A DNA stretch of 29,271 nucleotides from assembly GCA_054661495.1 (NCBI GenBank), contig BAAFSQ010000118.1, positions 1-29,271 on the forward strand. Reading direction: 5' to 3'. The stretch is from Zygophlyctis sp. KS116. Its lineage: Eukaryota; Chytridiomycota. Made by a program: the position numbers and the translations under genes. The notes under the pieces are model-generated. The model had not been told where the DNA came from. It saw only the letters and a list, made by a program, of their open reading frames with translations, and ran no database searches. Positions 9,943-20,938 of this stretch are shown here, piece after piece (positions within the stretch are counted from its first letter, which is position 1; the number at the start of each line of letters is the position of its first letter).

Positions 9943-9947
9943 AAAAA
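9943..9947 (-). terminator. Pol III T5 terminator of tRNA-Lys
   Basis: On the minus strand a run of five T follows 9 nt after the mature tRNA 3' end, as expected for RNA polymerase III termination. Confidence 0.75.
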
Positions 9948-9955
9948 GATTTCCA

Positions 9956-10028
9956 AGCCCAACGTGGGGGTCGAACCCACAACCTTGAGATTAAGAGTCT
10001 CACGCTCTACCGATTGAGCTAGCTAGGC
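9956..10028 (-). tRNA. tRNA-Lys (anticodon CUU)
   Basis: The minus strand folds into a full cloverleaf without intron. The acceptor stem pairs GCCTAGC with GTTGGGC, the D arm is in TAGCTCAATCGGTAGAGC, the anticodon loop is ACTCTTAAT with CTT, and the T arm is GTGGGTTCGACCCCCAC. Both internal Pol III promoter boxes are present: A box TAGCTCAATCGG and B box GGTTCGACCCC. The discriminator base is U. The gene lies alone between the bZIP gene and the Cys-rich gene. Positions 9668-9942 are noncoding and AT-rich, with no other feature seen. Confidence 0.97.
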
Positions 10029-10120
10029 TGTACGACCCTAAAAAATTGCACTTTTACATATACCAATGTTTTTTTATCACAATAATCAATGCAAGTATCA
10101 TCAAGGGTTTTGTGGATTTT

Positions 10121-10409
10121 ATGTCAACATTTGCATGCCATTGTGACTGTAACGGAACATCTCTCTTATTAGATGTTATCAATTGTATGAATTGTACAAC
10201 CCCGTTTTGTGCAGCGTTACCATGTAATTCAACTCTCAAGGTGGATTGCTTTCGTAAGTTTTGATTTATTAATCTTGTAAGAGAAAAAAAGTTCTAAAGA
10301 TGAAGCGATTGTGATATCTTTCATACTTGTTGTTGTGATTTTGATCACGCTGATTGGTTTAAAACCGTGGCTCTCGATTATTGTAAGATTTAATTGGATC
10401 TCATCTTAG
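10121..10409 (+). CDS. Cys-rich membrane miniprotein, uncharacterised
   Basis: Exons 10121-10253 and 10282-10409 joined over a 28-nt intron give 86 aa. Eight Cys fall in the first 43 residues (6, 8, 10, 22, 25, 30, 35, 43), starting ACHCDC. After the splice comes SSKDEA, then one strong membrane helix (residues about 51-67, IVISFILVVVILITLIGL) and a short basic/aromatic tail. The frame is open upstream of the ATG and encodes a hydrophobic stretch (FFITIINASII) that would make a signal peptide, but no ATG precedes it, so the true start may lie in an unseen exon. I recall small CxCxC proteins with a similar pattern in zoosporic fungi, but no function. It would be a single-pass membrane protein with a Cys-rich domain. 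Confidence 0.65.
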
Positions 10410-10501
10410 CCAAACAAGTTTTATGAACTCATAGAGGATGAATAAAAATAATTTCAGTAGGATTTAGTCCAGTTTATGTAATAAATTCAGAGCATATTTG
10501 A

Positions 10502-12452
10502 TCAAGTAAAGTTGGTTTGCGGACCAAAGGTGACGACTCGTTTCACAGGCTGCGCATTTGAGACATTATTCATAGCAGCGCCAATCGCCCCTTGAAATAT
10601 TGAGCCACTGGCTGATTTAGGAACAGGTCTCAGTAGTGAGATGTGCCGGGGAGAATTCATAACTGTTGATAAACTACTACGTGAAGCTGTTCCTGCGATT
10701 GACAAGTTTGAGTTTTTGGATTTTGGTGCCTGATATTTGAGTTGATTTTTGAGAGGTGCAGGTTTATTCTCTTCCTTACTCTTATTTCTATTATGAGCTT
10801 TAAAGAATATTTTTTCTTGTTTTTTTGAGGGGGTTGTAGACTTTTTCTCAATCGGTTGTTTCTTTGGCAGCTGCTTTACTTTCTTTTCAGTAGCAAAGGT
10901 TTTAGCCTTCTTCTTTTGAGGAGCTATTGTAATAGATTCCTTTCTCTTGGAAACAGAACTTGAAGAAACCAGTGTTGTATCAGATGGCGCTCTACTTCTA
11001 ACATCAATAAATATACAATCAAACCTTTCAATAGGCTCTGGTTTCCATGATACAGTTATAATCAATCTTTTTCTAGCAGATTCTGGCTTTAATATTTCCT
11101 AATTAATTAACAAAAATGATAGTACTCTTGACATATTCAAAATGTTTTGTGCTGCACGATACTGTTTTTTCAGTTTTTTCAAATTCTATTGATTAAAAAG
11201 AAGATTAATACATTTAATTCAGCGGCAGACTTCAGAGCAATATTTTCCAACTCACGTATTTTTCTAGAAATCTCATCTCTGATTACCTGAGAAGATGAAA
11301 AAATCTGACGAAGAGCCATATAAAACTCTTCATTCATTGAATATCTACTGGGGCAACCACAAACGACCTTATATATGCAATATACAATGGGCTCTGATAA
11401 TTAAAGAGTTAAATATAGTATACCAGCCATCAAAAATCCAGTTTTATCCAATAGATTCCCTAATCCAGTTGAATAAAAATTCTAAAATTAGATTCTAATA
11501 GTTACCATTATCAATTCCGGAAATAATTCAATATACTTTCCTTCCATCTTTTGATATCCAATCAAGTCTGCAAAAAGCATCAATATATGTAGATGATAGA
11601 GTGTAGCTTCATTTACATCTTTTAAAGATGCAGAATTCCAAATGCCATTTAACCATTCTAAAAAGCCTGTACTTGAAACACCTTCCTAATTGTAAAATAC
11701 CTAATCAAATACCTTGAAAAATCCAAGACAAGAATTTGCCCTTTGTAAGATTTCTTTTGAATCACTAGTAGAATGAGAATTCGTAGTTATTTTTTCAACC
11801 ATTTTCTCCTTGACTTGTAGATTGAGACTTTCAGAAAATGTATTTGTGATAAATTTGAAGAGTTTTAAATTCTGTTCTGCACTATATTCAATTGTATCCA
11901 TACTCTACAAGATAAATTTTTTTAAATTATGTTTACTTTTAAAAACTTGTCAATAATTCCACTTGATACTTGTCCAATGGCTTCTTTTGGAAAATTTAAG
12001 ATTAGAAAATCAATAGCCCGATCTCTTACATCTGGATTATGAAGAATTTGATGAAAAAACGCGTCAACAGTTTCTAGAGTGTATTCTTCCAACACTCTTT
12101 TCAAAGATGCCTTTACAACTGCTAATTCATCATCATATTCTGATTGCATAAATTGCCATAAAACATCAGCAATTCTAGATGCAAAAGAGTTTGCCATTAT
12201 AGGTAAATGTTTTATGGCTTCCTTTCTAACTGAAATATCATCATCTTCACACAAGTCCCATTGAGTATTTAAAGCCTTTTCCTGAGCTTGTGGAAAATAT
12301 TTAAATTCCTGGGGAATGATTTTACACAAATAAAACTTTAGTTTCTGTACTGAAGCTAATTCTAGCAATTTAAGATAATTTTCCTCTTGCTTGTCCTGTA
12401 AGAGGGCAGTAGAAGCATCATAGAAAGAGTCTAATTCTTGATCTTTTTGCAT
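10502..12452 (-). CDS. API5: API5 (apoptosis inhibitor 5 / AAC-11) family protein
   Basis: Seven exons: 12452-11937, 11904-11713, 11685-11506, 11481-11424, 11393-11212, 11185-11126 and 11098-10502. Introns are 32, 27, 24, 30, 26 and 27 nt and every junction keeps frame, giving 594 aa. The N-terminal helical (HEAT/ARM-like) part contains the family hallmark DLCEDDDISVRKEAIKHLP. The middle has IYKVVCGCPSRYSMNEEF, like the plant API5 segment, and the C-terminal domain ends with ILNMSREIL and LIITVSWKPEP, matching the conserved TVTLSWKP. A long Lys-rich disordered tail follows, probably nuclear. API5 proteins are nuclear and linked to RNA processing and survival control in animals and plants. The intron-dense design is the best test of the splicing model here. 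Confidence 0.9.
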
Positions 12453-12536
12453 TCAAAAACTCAAATTTAACTTTTATAGGTTTGTTTCTATTTCTAGGTG
12501 AAAATGTTTGAAAACTTTTAATTCATTTATTGAAAC

Positions 12537-12823
12537 TTAAGAAGTCTCTGTAGAGCCAACACTATTTTTTATATTTAATAAAAATACCTTTCCTCTACTA
12601 CATTTTCCTGAGCTGCAGCAGCCATAGATTCTAGAAAAAGTTTGTTTTCAGCCTTTATTTCTTCCAAAACTTGAGCATTATAAGTTTCAAATTTCTTAAA
12701 AGCTGGAACATGGAATCCATACCACCAGATATAGCCAAAAAAGGTTCCTACAATTGAAGAAGCAAATATGTCACGATAGATCCTAGACTTGAAACGACCG
12801 GTGATGGGTGCGATGGCAGACAT
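12537..12823 (-). CDS. COX9: Cytochrome c oxidase subunit Cox9/COX6C-like
   Basis: Exons 12823-12588 and 12561-12537, with a 26-nt intron, give 86 aa. The start SAIAPITGRFKSRIYRDI, a single membrane span (FASSIVGTFFGYIWWYGFH) and a charged C-terminal helix match yeast Cox9 (subunit VIIa; COX6C in animals), a nuclear-encoded accessory subunit of complex IV in the inner membrane. Without splicing the protein would end RYFY; with it, the end is SVGSTETS. The protein is longer than yeast Cox9 (about 60 aa) by an extra C-terminal segment. Its presence implies a functioning respiratory chain. Confidence 0.85.
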
Positions 12824-12925
12824 TCGCGATGAGTTAGGGCTGCAAACCTAGATACCCTCAATTATCTATAATAACTACTCATATCTAATTAGAACTATTA
12901 AGAGATTTTATATTGATACAGTGGT
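12824..12925. promoter_or_regulatory. Bidirectional promoter COX9 / MON1
   Basis: Only 102 bp separate the two divergent start codons. It contains one TTAGGG-type motif (AGTTAGGGC, 12832-12840) as in the helicase upstream region, followed by AT-rich sequence. Transcription start sites cannot be located. Confidence 0.5.
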
Positions 12926-14210
12926 ATGCAGAGTAAGAAACCTCAATAATTCAAAGAAAACATTCACTGTAAAATCAGTATTTAGGTCTCGGTGGAGGTT
13001 GGAAATGTTTTTGATTTTGACAGAGGCAGGAAAACCAGTTTATTCCTCATCTCAGAGCCAGAAAACTCCTGAATTTTGTGGAGTTTTAGCTACTGTTTTT
13101 GAATATTTTCTTCAGCAAGATTCAAAAATAATTTCTTTTGGCGGGAAAAGGGATAAATTCGTATTCTTAAAGAGAAATTCCTTGATTTTTACAATTTTCA
13201 CAAAAACAGACGAAGCGGTGGGTAGAAATTATTTAAAACTCTTGTCAGATCTCTTAATTTCACATTTCACAAACTATTCTCTCAAGAGGATTTTGGAGGA
13301 AAGGCCAAATTATGATTTATCTCATGCCGTGTCCGGAATTAAAGGTTTTATTGAAAATTCTCTTGGATCTATGCAGAGTCTGCTAAGACTTGAAGATGTA
13401 CTACCAGTACTAAAAGTACCAAAGGCTATTAGAGAATCTATTAAATCCGTGTTTGCTCAAACTAAAGCAAAATGTATTTTATTCTCAATGCTGTTTTCGG
13501 ATCGAAAAATTATAATGACAAAAAGGCAAAAAAATTCAATCTTGTATCCATCAGACTTGATACTGGTTTTAGAAAATATTTCAGTTGCAAGTAGTCAGGC
13601 AATAGAAGATGTACAATTATGGATGCCAATATGTTTGCCAAAATTTGATAAAAATAGATTCTTGTATTTGTATGGGGTTTTCCTTAATAGGAAACTAGGA
13701 TTAGCATGTCTCTCGCAAGACAAGGAAGGTTTTTTAAATTGCTCGAGATTTTCAAAAGAAATCATTCAGAAACTTTCTCATTTAAAAGAAATGAAAGATT
13801 TGGCTGAATCTATACGTTCAGATTCGTTTCACTTGGGTAAGTTTAATCAATTAATAAAAGTGGAAATTGGGATTCCTGGTCTTTTGCATTTTGCATTCAA
13901 ATCTAAGCAGTTTTATCAATTAGTGATGCCTAAAAACAGTCCTCCTTATTCTTACAAACATGATTGGAAACGCTTACTGTTAAAATATCAGAGTTTGTGC
14001 ATAAAATTACAGCATACAGGGGTAAATTGGGTGTTTCAGAGATGGGAAAATGAAGCTATTTTGGCTTCACAAACTTCAACTCATGAGATATATATAGTTT
14101 TAGGACCCTTGGCTACATTAGAAGTCGCATTAGATGTTCATTCTAGGCTTTTATCATGGTTAAAATTGGAACATGATTCACTTTTTCTCACTTCAAGTCC
14201 GGTTTTTTAA
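12926..14210 (+). CDS. MON1: MON1, vacuolar fusion protein / Rab7 GEF subunit
   Basis: Mon1 with Ccz1 forms the exchange factor that activates Rab7/Ypt7 on endosomes and drives vacuole fusion. Longin-type core motifs run throughout: MFLILTEAGKPVYSS, FVFLKRNSLIFTIF, QNYDL-like PNYDLSHAVSG, LWMPICLPKF, a C-terminal IYIVLGPLAT and the closing segment HDSLFLTSSPVF. It lacks the long acidic N-terminus of other Mon1 proteins. The start is the weakest part: ATG 12926 followed by a 46-nt intron (12933-12978) gives MQIFRSRWRLEMF in frame; the simple alternative is ATG 13005. Length about 412 aa with the first, 401 aa with the second. Confidence 0.9.
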
Positions 14211-14273
14211 AAATAGAAATTGTAATATGTCTAGAAATTTCTTGTCTATGGCGATCTATTATTAATTCATCTA

Positions 14274-14893
14274 TTAAGCAGATGATGCACCTTCAGTATG
14301 TAACGTTCCATATCCAAAACCCTTTGGACCAAAATTTCTACCATAGCAGCCTTTACAAAACAATTTAAGATCCTTTTCTGTTTCAGTCCCAGGACTCATT
14401 GTTTTGCTACAATCCGAACATTTGAAACACAGTTTATGATAAAGTACTCCTTTTGGTCCCCGAACCTTGTTATTATGATTTAAGCATTTACCTGTTCAGC
14501 AAAATAAACAGTCTTTGAGCACGATGGACATACATTTCCTGCAGGAATCGAAAATTTCTTGGGCGATTGAGAAGAGACTGAAGGAGATCCAATATTTTCT
14601 AGGGATGATCTCGATGATGTTGATGTAGGAGCAGTTGTCGCAATTGGACTGGTTGAATTAACCGTTTGAAATATTCCATTCCCATATCCAACTGGACCGA
14701 ATGCTTTTTGATAGCAACTTTTGCAATACAGATTTCCTGAATTTTCATTGACTGTTGAAGTTTCCAATCGTTTTGAGCAAGTAGTGCAAGTTAGGCAGGA
14801 CTTGTGATAAACACCTCCAGGACCATGCACTTTCTCAGTAAAGTATGCTGCCTTGCCACATTTTACACATTTAGGAGCTCCACCAAGTTGCAT
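14274..14893 (-). CDS. Two-LIM-domain protein, CRP/CSRP-like
   Basis: Exons 14893-14492 and 14465-14274 with a 26-nt intron give 197 aa, the usual CRP length. LIM1 begins CVKCGKAAYFTEKVHGPGG and includes HKSCLTCTTCSK and YCKSCY; it is followed by the glycine motif FGPVGYGNG. LIM2 begins CPSCSKTVYFAEQ, spliced to VRGPKGVLYHKLCFKCSDC, then FCKGCYGRNFGPKGFGYG. Between them lies a Ser/Thr/Pro-rich linker of about 50 residues. CRP proteins bind actin or act as adaptors in cytoskeletal and transcriptional complexes. It lies tandem after TRR1 (93 bp) and convergent with MON1 (63 bp). Confidence 0.93.
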
Positions 14894-14986
14894 TTTCAGG
14901 ACAAGGGGTAAAGTTTGTTTTCTTAGAGGCTATTTTTAGTCATTGTCCAAAAATAGTTGAGGCGATTGGTCAATATTAGTGCATTT

Positions 14987-16071
<1,085 letters not shown>

Positions 16072-16185
16072 TAAGATGTTTTTAATCAATCGTGAAATTT
16101 TAAAATACTTGGGGCTGTGTGAAATTTCGGCGCAAAGGAGAATTTAAAGTCTTTGTGTCTATAAAATATTTTAAATTTTACATTT
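16072..16185. promoter_or_regulatory. Bidirectional promoter TRR1 / TRP14-like gene
   Basis: The 114 bp between divergent start codons contain an AT-rich segment (AAATATTTTAAATTTTA) next to the TRP14 start and a GC-richer block (GGGGCTG through TTCGGCGCAAAGG) in the middle. The pair encodes a reductase and a thioredoxin-fold protein, so co-regulation is plausible. No oxidative-stress element is claimed. Confidence 0.5.
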
Positions 16186-16587
16186 ATGAAAATATCAAGA
16201 GTCTCTGAACCTTGTACTTTGGAATCTACTCTCAAGAATGAATCCAAAAACTATTCTCGTATTTTTGTATTCTTTTTTGGCGCAGAGCTAGAAGAGACTG
16301 GAGAAAGTTGGTGTCCGGATTGCATTATTGCTGATCCAAAAGTCCGTCAATGGATCTCTAAAATCCCTAATTCTTTACTAGGTAATTTAACCTCTTTTTA
16401 ATCTCTAGTTGAAGCTCCAGTAAAAAAGTCTGAATACTCTAAAAACCCAGACTATTTCTATAGAACTCATCCTACTTTTTCTCTTAAATGGATTCCTACT
16501 CTAATAGAATTGGACACTGAAGGCTCCAAAATTCTTAAAAAAATTGAAGACATGGAAGATGAAGATTTAGAAAAGTTTATTAACTAA
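16186..16587 (+). CDS. TXNDC17/TRP14-like thioredoxin-fold protein
   Basis: Exons 16186-16381 and 16409-16587 with a 27-nt intron give 124 aa. The redox motif is WCPDC (Cys43, Cys46), the hallmark of TRP14 rather than WCGPC of thioredoxins, preceded by FFFGAELEETGES. The second exon has DYFYRTHPTFSLKWIPTL, giving the cis-Pro-containing loop, and an acidic C-terminal helix. TRP14 in animals is reduced by thioredoxin reductase and acts on cystine and small disulfides. The divergent placement against TRR1 fits this role, which is inferred. Confidence 0.93.
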
Positions 16588-16601
16588 TTCTCTAATTGAG
16601 T

Positions 16602-16921
16602 CTATTCAGCAGCTTTCTCTTCAGCCTAAATATTAAAATTTCAAATAAAAAAATTACAATCGCACGAGTATAAATCAACTGAGATCCATGAGTAGAAACA
16701 ACTTTAATCAATCCTTTAGAGACTAAATCTCTGATCGCTAGTCTGGCTAAAGATCCATTAATTCTTAAACGATCAACTAAAACAGAAGGAGAAATGAGTT
16801 TGTAAGTAGGAACTTCCTTGATCAGTTTCTCATATGTAGCCTTGTCAAAAACAACTGCATTATTTGCCTTGTCTTTTACTTTTCCTTTGGACCACTTCTT
16901 CTTCTTTTGTGGGTTCACCAT
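16602..16921 (-). CDS. RPS25: Ribosomal protein eS25 (RPS25)
   Basis: Exons 16921-16658 and 16625-16602 with a 32-nt intron give 95 aa. [43 protein letters not shown] and [19 protein letters not shown] are diagnostic of eS25 of the small ribosomal subunit. The last exon codes AEEKAAE. The start is taken at MVNPQ because family members have short Lys-rich starts; an in-frame ATG at 16966 would add 15 non-basic residues. The stop is 14 bp from the convergent TRP14-like stop, and 100 bp separate its start from PTPA. Confidence 0.95.
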
Positions 16922-17021
16922 TTTATTTTTAGAATTCCTAGCTCTAGTCTGTGGCGAACACTGCATTGTGACCAGTAACCTCGGCCTGTCATTAAAGCTA
17001 AAACTAGAATCAGTCCTGAGA

Positions 17022-18116
17022 ATGACTTTTACAGTTCCACAAAAGACAATCTTGACAACGTTGGACTTGGAAAACTTTCAGACTTGTGAAGCAAAAAAAC
17101 AACTTTTAGAGTTTATTCTAAATTTGGCAAATTCAGTCTCGGATAAAACACTTTTAGACAATGTAGAGATTTCTACGGCATCGCAAGAATTGATGAATTT
17201 GCTACTAAAACTGAAAGAAATAATTTCTCTAAATCCACCAGTCATGCAAAAGTCTCGATATGGTAATTTCTTTTTTAATATTATTAGGAAATCCTTCTTT
17301 TGCTGATTGGTTTAAAGCTATGACATCAGAGTTGCCTCTACTCCTTGCAAAAGTTGTACCTTTGGATGCTATTCCTGAACTTTCGACTTATCTGATGCAT
17401 TCTTTTGGGGATGTGAAAAGAATAGATTATGGGACGGGTCATGAGGCTCATTTCATTATATTTCTCTACTGTCTAAATAAACTCAAGATTGTAAATGAAG
17501 CAGATTATCCTGGATTAGTCTTGCATGTATTTTGGGAATATATAAAACTAATGAGGGAATTGGAAGTTACTTATTGGTTGGAACCTGCTGGATCTCATGG
17601 TGTATGGGGATTGGATGATTTTCATTTTATGCCATTTTTATTTGGGTCTTTTCAATTATCTTTGCACAAGTATTTAAAGCCAAAGAGCATTCATAATGCA
17701 GAGATTTTACAAGAATTTTCAAAATATTACATGTACTTTTCTTGTATAGAGTTTGTAAATCAGGTATCTACTTTTAGGATTTAACTGAAAAGGCTAAAGC
17801 TGGAGCAAGTTTGAAATGGCATTCACCAATGTTAAATGATATTTCAGGAGCCAAATCTTGGCAAAAAATAGCTAATGGGATGATTAAAATGTACGAGGTG
17901 GAAGTTTTGGGAAAACTGCCTATAATGCAGCATATGCTTTTTGGATCATTGTTTTCTTTTTCAGGTTCTGATCCTTTGCTATTTAGACAAGGTGAGGATG
18001 GGCATGTCCATGCTTTTGGTCAAGAATTCCCGGGATGTTGTGGGATTAGAGTCCCGTCTGCTGTTGCTGCGACTATTTCCACGGGAACTTTTAGAAAGCC
18101 ATTGCCTTTTGATTAA
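17022..18116 (+). CDS. PTPA-type PP2A phosphatase activator (Rrd1/Rrd2 family)
   Basis: Exons 17022-17262, 17288-17763 and 17793-18116 with 25- and 29-nt introns give 346 aa. PTPA is a peptidyl-prolyl isomerase-like factor activating PP2A-class phosphatases. Motifs: [13 protein letters not shown] (spliced), [68 protein letters not shown] and a C-terminal [20 protein letters not shown] 14-nt version of the second intron would also keep frame and add five residues; the 29-nt one is preferred on length and alignment from memory. Divergent from eS25. Confidence 0.95.
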
Positions 18117-18226
18117 TGATTGGATTCAAATCGGATATTGTTCTTAGAATAAAATGATTGTATTCAAATATTAATGTAGAAAGTTTTAGTTTTGTGCTTC
18201 ACCTCTAAAGATTAATATCTTTAACA

Positions 18227-19788
18227 TTAAATAGATAGATTCATAGGTTTTATAACACATTCATCATGGACTATACGGAGAGCCAAATCACCTTGACTCT
18301 GCTCTATCACACATGATATATTTATTTCGCTAGCCCCTGATATTAAAAAATTAAAATACCTTGGGAGATCATATGAATGTTGACTGAATTTCGTGCCAAT
18401 ACATTAAACATTTTTGAAGCGATACCCACAGAGCGTTTCATATCCTTACCGACAAGAGACAGAATAGCAAGATCTCTTGAAACATCAACCAAACCGTAAA
18501 GCGACAGTTCATTAATAGCCCGCTCCAAAGGATTTGCAGTTAGAATGTTTGTCGTTATAGCCATAGAGATCTGTACTTGCGAAGTAGAAATAAGATCTAC
18601 AACAATCCCATTAGCATCAAGAATGGAAAATATTTTTTCAAAAAATCCATGTGAGACCGATTTACGATTCGAAATGACATTTAAAACTATAACACCTTCT
18701 TTTAGTGTTGCAGCAGTAGGATGTTTAGACTGCGTATCTATAACTGCAACTTGCGAATCAACCTATTTTTCATTATTTTTGAGCGTACTTACAGATGGTG
18801 AATGATAACCGGTAGGAATAATCACAGACCCACGTCCAGCAGGGTTAAATGTATTCTTAATCCTAATAGGTATACTAGCACGTATCACCTGATCCATAGT
18901 GAATGGATGAATCACTTCGGACCCATAATAAGTCAATTCAGCAGTTTCTTCTGGAGATAAATGAGTTAATAAGCGTGCAGACTCAACTTTACGTGGATCA
19001 GCAGAAAATACCCCATCCACTTCCTTCCATATCTGTAATTCAGATGCTTTTACAGCTACAGATATCAAAGCCGCAGTCAAATCCGTATAACCTCTACCTA
19101 TAGTTTTTAAAACGGAACCTGGAATAGGCCCTATAGTAAAAATCATTTAAAATTACCTAAAAACCCAGTTACTACAGGCACAATCACACCATTTGATTCA
19201 TGCTGAAATAATTCTGATAATTCCTTTATAAGATAATCATAGAATTTTTGATCTAGACTCTTTAAACTCCAGCTTTTGTCCTTGACAAGATTATCCAAAC
19301 ATATGTATTTAGCATTAATCCCACGATCCAACAGTATTGCCGTGACTATTCTCGCAGATAATTTTTCTCCAGTCGAAATAATAATATCCCTAGATCTTGG
19401 TGAAATCTCATCTATAATTTCAGCAGCTGCTAGAAAAGATCTTAGTTTTTCAATTTCAATCTGAATTTGAGAAGACACGGTCCTTTTTAGATCTGGATTA
19501 GATATAACACTATACACCAATTCCAAATGAAAATCTCTCAATGAATCCATAATATCCAGATATTTTTGAGAATTCGGTACCAGAACATGCTTTGCCGCTT
19601 CTAATAATTGTGAAGTGGTTCCAAGTGATTTTTTTGAATTTGAAGTCGCAGAAACGACAATAATCACATCGCTAGTCTGCAATGTTTCTCTTAAATTTAG
19701 GAATAAAAATATACTTTATGATATCGCTGACTAAAGATAAACGTTCTGCAGTTCCGAGAGAGGTGCCACCAAACTTTAAGATTTGCAT
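18227..19788 (-). CDS. HOM3: Aspartokinase (Hom3-like), monofunctional
   Basis: Exons 19788-19715, 19689-19157, 19130-18793, 18762-18360 and 18336-18227; introns 25, 26, 30 and 23 nt (the smallest found here); 485 aa. It phosphorylates aspartate, the first step to threonine, methionine and homoserine. N-terminal KFGGTS (residues 5-10), then VSATSNSKKSLGTTSQLL, VPVVTGFLG joined to GPIPGSVLKTIGRGYTDL, and SELQIWKEVDGVFSADPR. The C-terminal half holds paired ACT domains (AVIDTQ, SISTSQVQISMA, MISQGASEINISCVI), implying amino-acid feedback. The yeast enzyme is slightly longer at the C-terminus. Its presence argues against complete loss of amino-acid biosynthesis. Confidence 0.95.
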
Positions 19789-19845
19789 AAAAACAACTGA
19801 AAATTATAAGCTAATAAGCGGAAATAAGTCGAATAAGACTCAAAA

Positions 19846-20134
19846 ATGGATTTCAACTCACTCAATGATACCATCAACAATTTCTCTGATAAAGACAAGG
19901 AAAAGTTGATTGCAGCAGTCCAGGAAAATCAAGCAAAGATTGAAATTCAAGGAATGATCTCTTCTTTACTTGATGATCATTGTTTTGATCAATGCATCAA
20001 GAATACAAAATCACTCACTAGTTCTGAAAAAGGTAGCATTTCATATTTTTTAATAGACAGAGTGTTTGTCCAATTGCGCTTCTAGATTTTTAGACGTTAA
20101 CACATTAATTTCTGACCATTTTAATAAATCATAA
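19846..20134 (+). CDS. TIM8: TIM8, small TIM chaperone of the mitochondrial intermembrane space
   Basis: Exons 19846-20032 and 20061-20134 with a 28-nt intron give 86 aa. The twin CX3C signature is CFDQC (Cys46, Cys50) and CLSNC (Cys64, Cys68). The following RFLDVNTLI resembles the RFLDTN of Tim8 rather than the RYMDAW type of Tim13. Small TIMs chaperone hydrophobic precursors across the intermembrane space as hexamers (Tim8 with Tim13). The intron acceptor is at 20060; the earlier AG at 20052 gives the wrong frame. Only 57 bp separate it from the divergent aspartokinase start. Confidence 0.9.
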
Positions 20135-20193
20135 TCTCAGTACTGTTCAAGAATTTCAATCTGTAACATTTCTATTTTCAACCATTTTTAAAA

Positions 20194-20461
20194 GTGATTG
20201 ACATCTCTACTCGGCAGAGTATAAAGTTGGGTTCTTTCAGTCTTTCTAAGGAGATGAGATTGACAAATCACCATACCGAAGCGACTTTGAAGTTGTATTT
20301 TGGTCCACATATCGGGGAGACTATAGTCCTTCCAAGATTGATGTACATTATTTGGAATATGATGCAAAGTTTGTTTTATTTTTAGCCAGTAACCCAGTTC
20401 TAGGAGGACAAGAGGATAAATCCAATGATGCTGCAAAACAAGTAATATTGCGATTGTTAAG
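20194..20461 (+). other. Probable 5' exons of the KH/IBR gene
   Basis: An open stretch 20251-20461 reads as protein (EVVFWSTYRGDY, IDVHYLEYDAKFVLFLASNP, then AAKQVILRLL) and ends in AG followed by a GTGAGA donor. Upstream, a GT-AG interval of 32 nt (20219-20250) would join it in frame to IDISTRQ. Joined to position 20939 it gives LLRIDIPAEIK exactly in frame with the KH domain. No ATG is found in frame before it, so either the first exon is not recognised or this is a dead 5' remnant. Confidence 0.5.
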
Positions 20462-20938
20462 GTGAGAAATCTAAAAAGTCGGTTGGCCAGAAAAGTCATT
20501 TCCGATGGTTAAAAACATCGCACGGGTCTAATTATAAATGATTATGGCAGTCCTTGAAGTTTGATACTTCCTAGACAATAAGCACTTGTATCAACTTCAA
20601 TAAACTACGAATAGAGATTGTCAATATTCATGACCATGTGCGTGCTCACTATTAATTATTAAGTTGCGATCGGTATCAATTGATACATTATATATAGCCT
20701 GGGGTACCATAATATCAATCGCGATTTTTTGAGTTAACTAGTGAATAGCCTGATCTTATTTAAATACATTTCGTTGCCTGGCGAAAAATTCGAGCTTTAA
20801 GTGTCCCAGATTTGTCCCATATTTGTCTAATGTATTTTTTCATAAGAATTTTACACATCCTCTGGTCAATGTGATCATAAAGCACAAAATTTCAGTGCGT
20901 GTGGTATAATCCTTTAAATAATTGACTTTGATGAACAG
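20462..20938 (+). other. Candidate 477-nt intron or inserted noncoding segment
   Basis: If the exons on either side are joined, this GTGAGA...ACAG interval is about 15 times longer than the other introns. It holds no open frame of note. It contains an imperfect inverted repeat (TTGAAGTTTGATAC at 20554-20567 and GTATCAACTTCAA at 20588-20600) and a perfect palindrome GTATCAATTGATAC (20673-20686), all sharing GTATCAA. If the gene instead starts at 20931 this is simply its promoter. Confidence 0.5.

Noticed and set aside
10657-10851. Extra minus-strand frame in the API5 tail
   Set aside because: It is a shadow of the Lys-rich API5 C-terminus in another frame.
11348-11367. A 20-nt GT-AG interval in API5 exon 5
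   Set aside because: The sequence kept in (KVVCGCPSR) matches the API5 family and the frame is only right without splicing.
17764-17777. A 14-nt version of the second PTPA intron
   Set aside because: It keeps frame, but 14 nt is far below the other introns and the 29-nt form gives a better family fit.
20188-20499. Minus-strand 103-codon open frame
   Set aside because: It is antisense to a more protein-like plus-strand segment that splices in frame to the KH domain; no recognisable motif.
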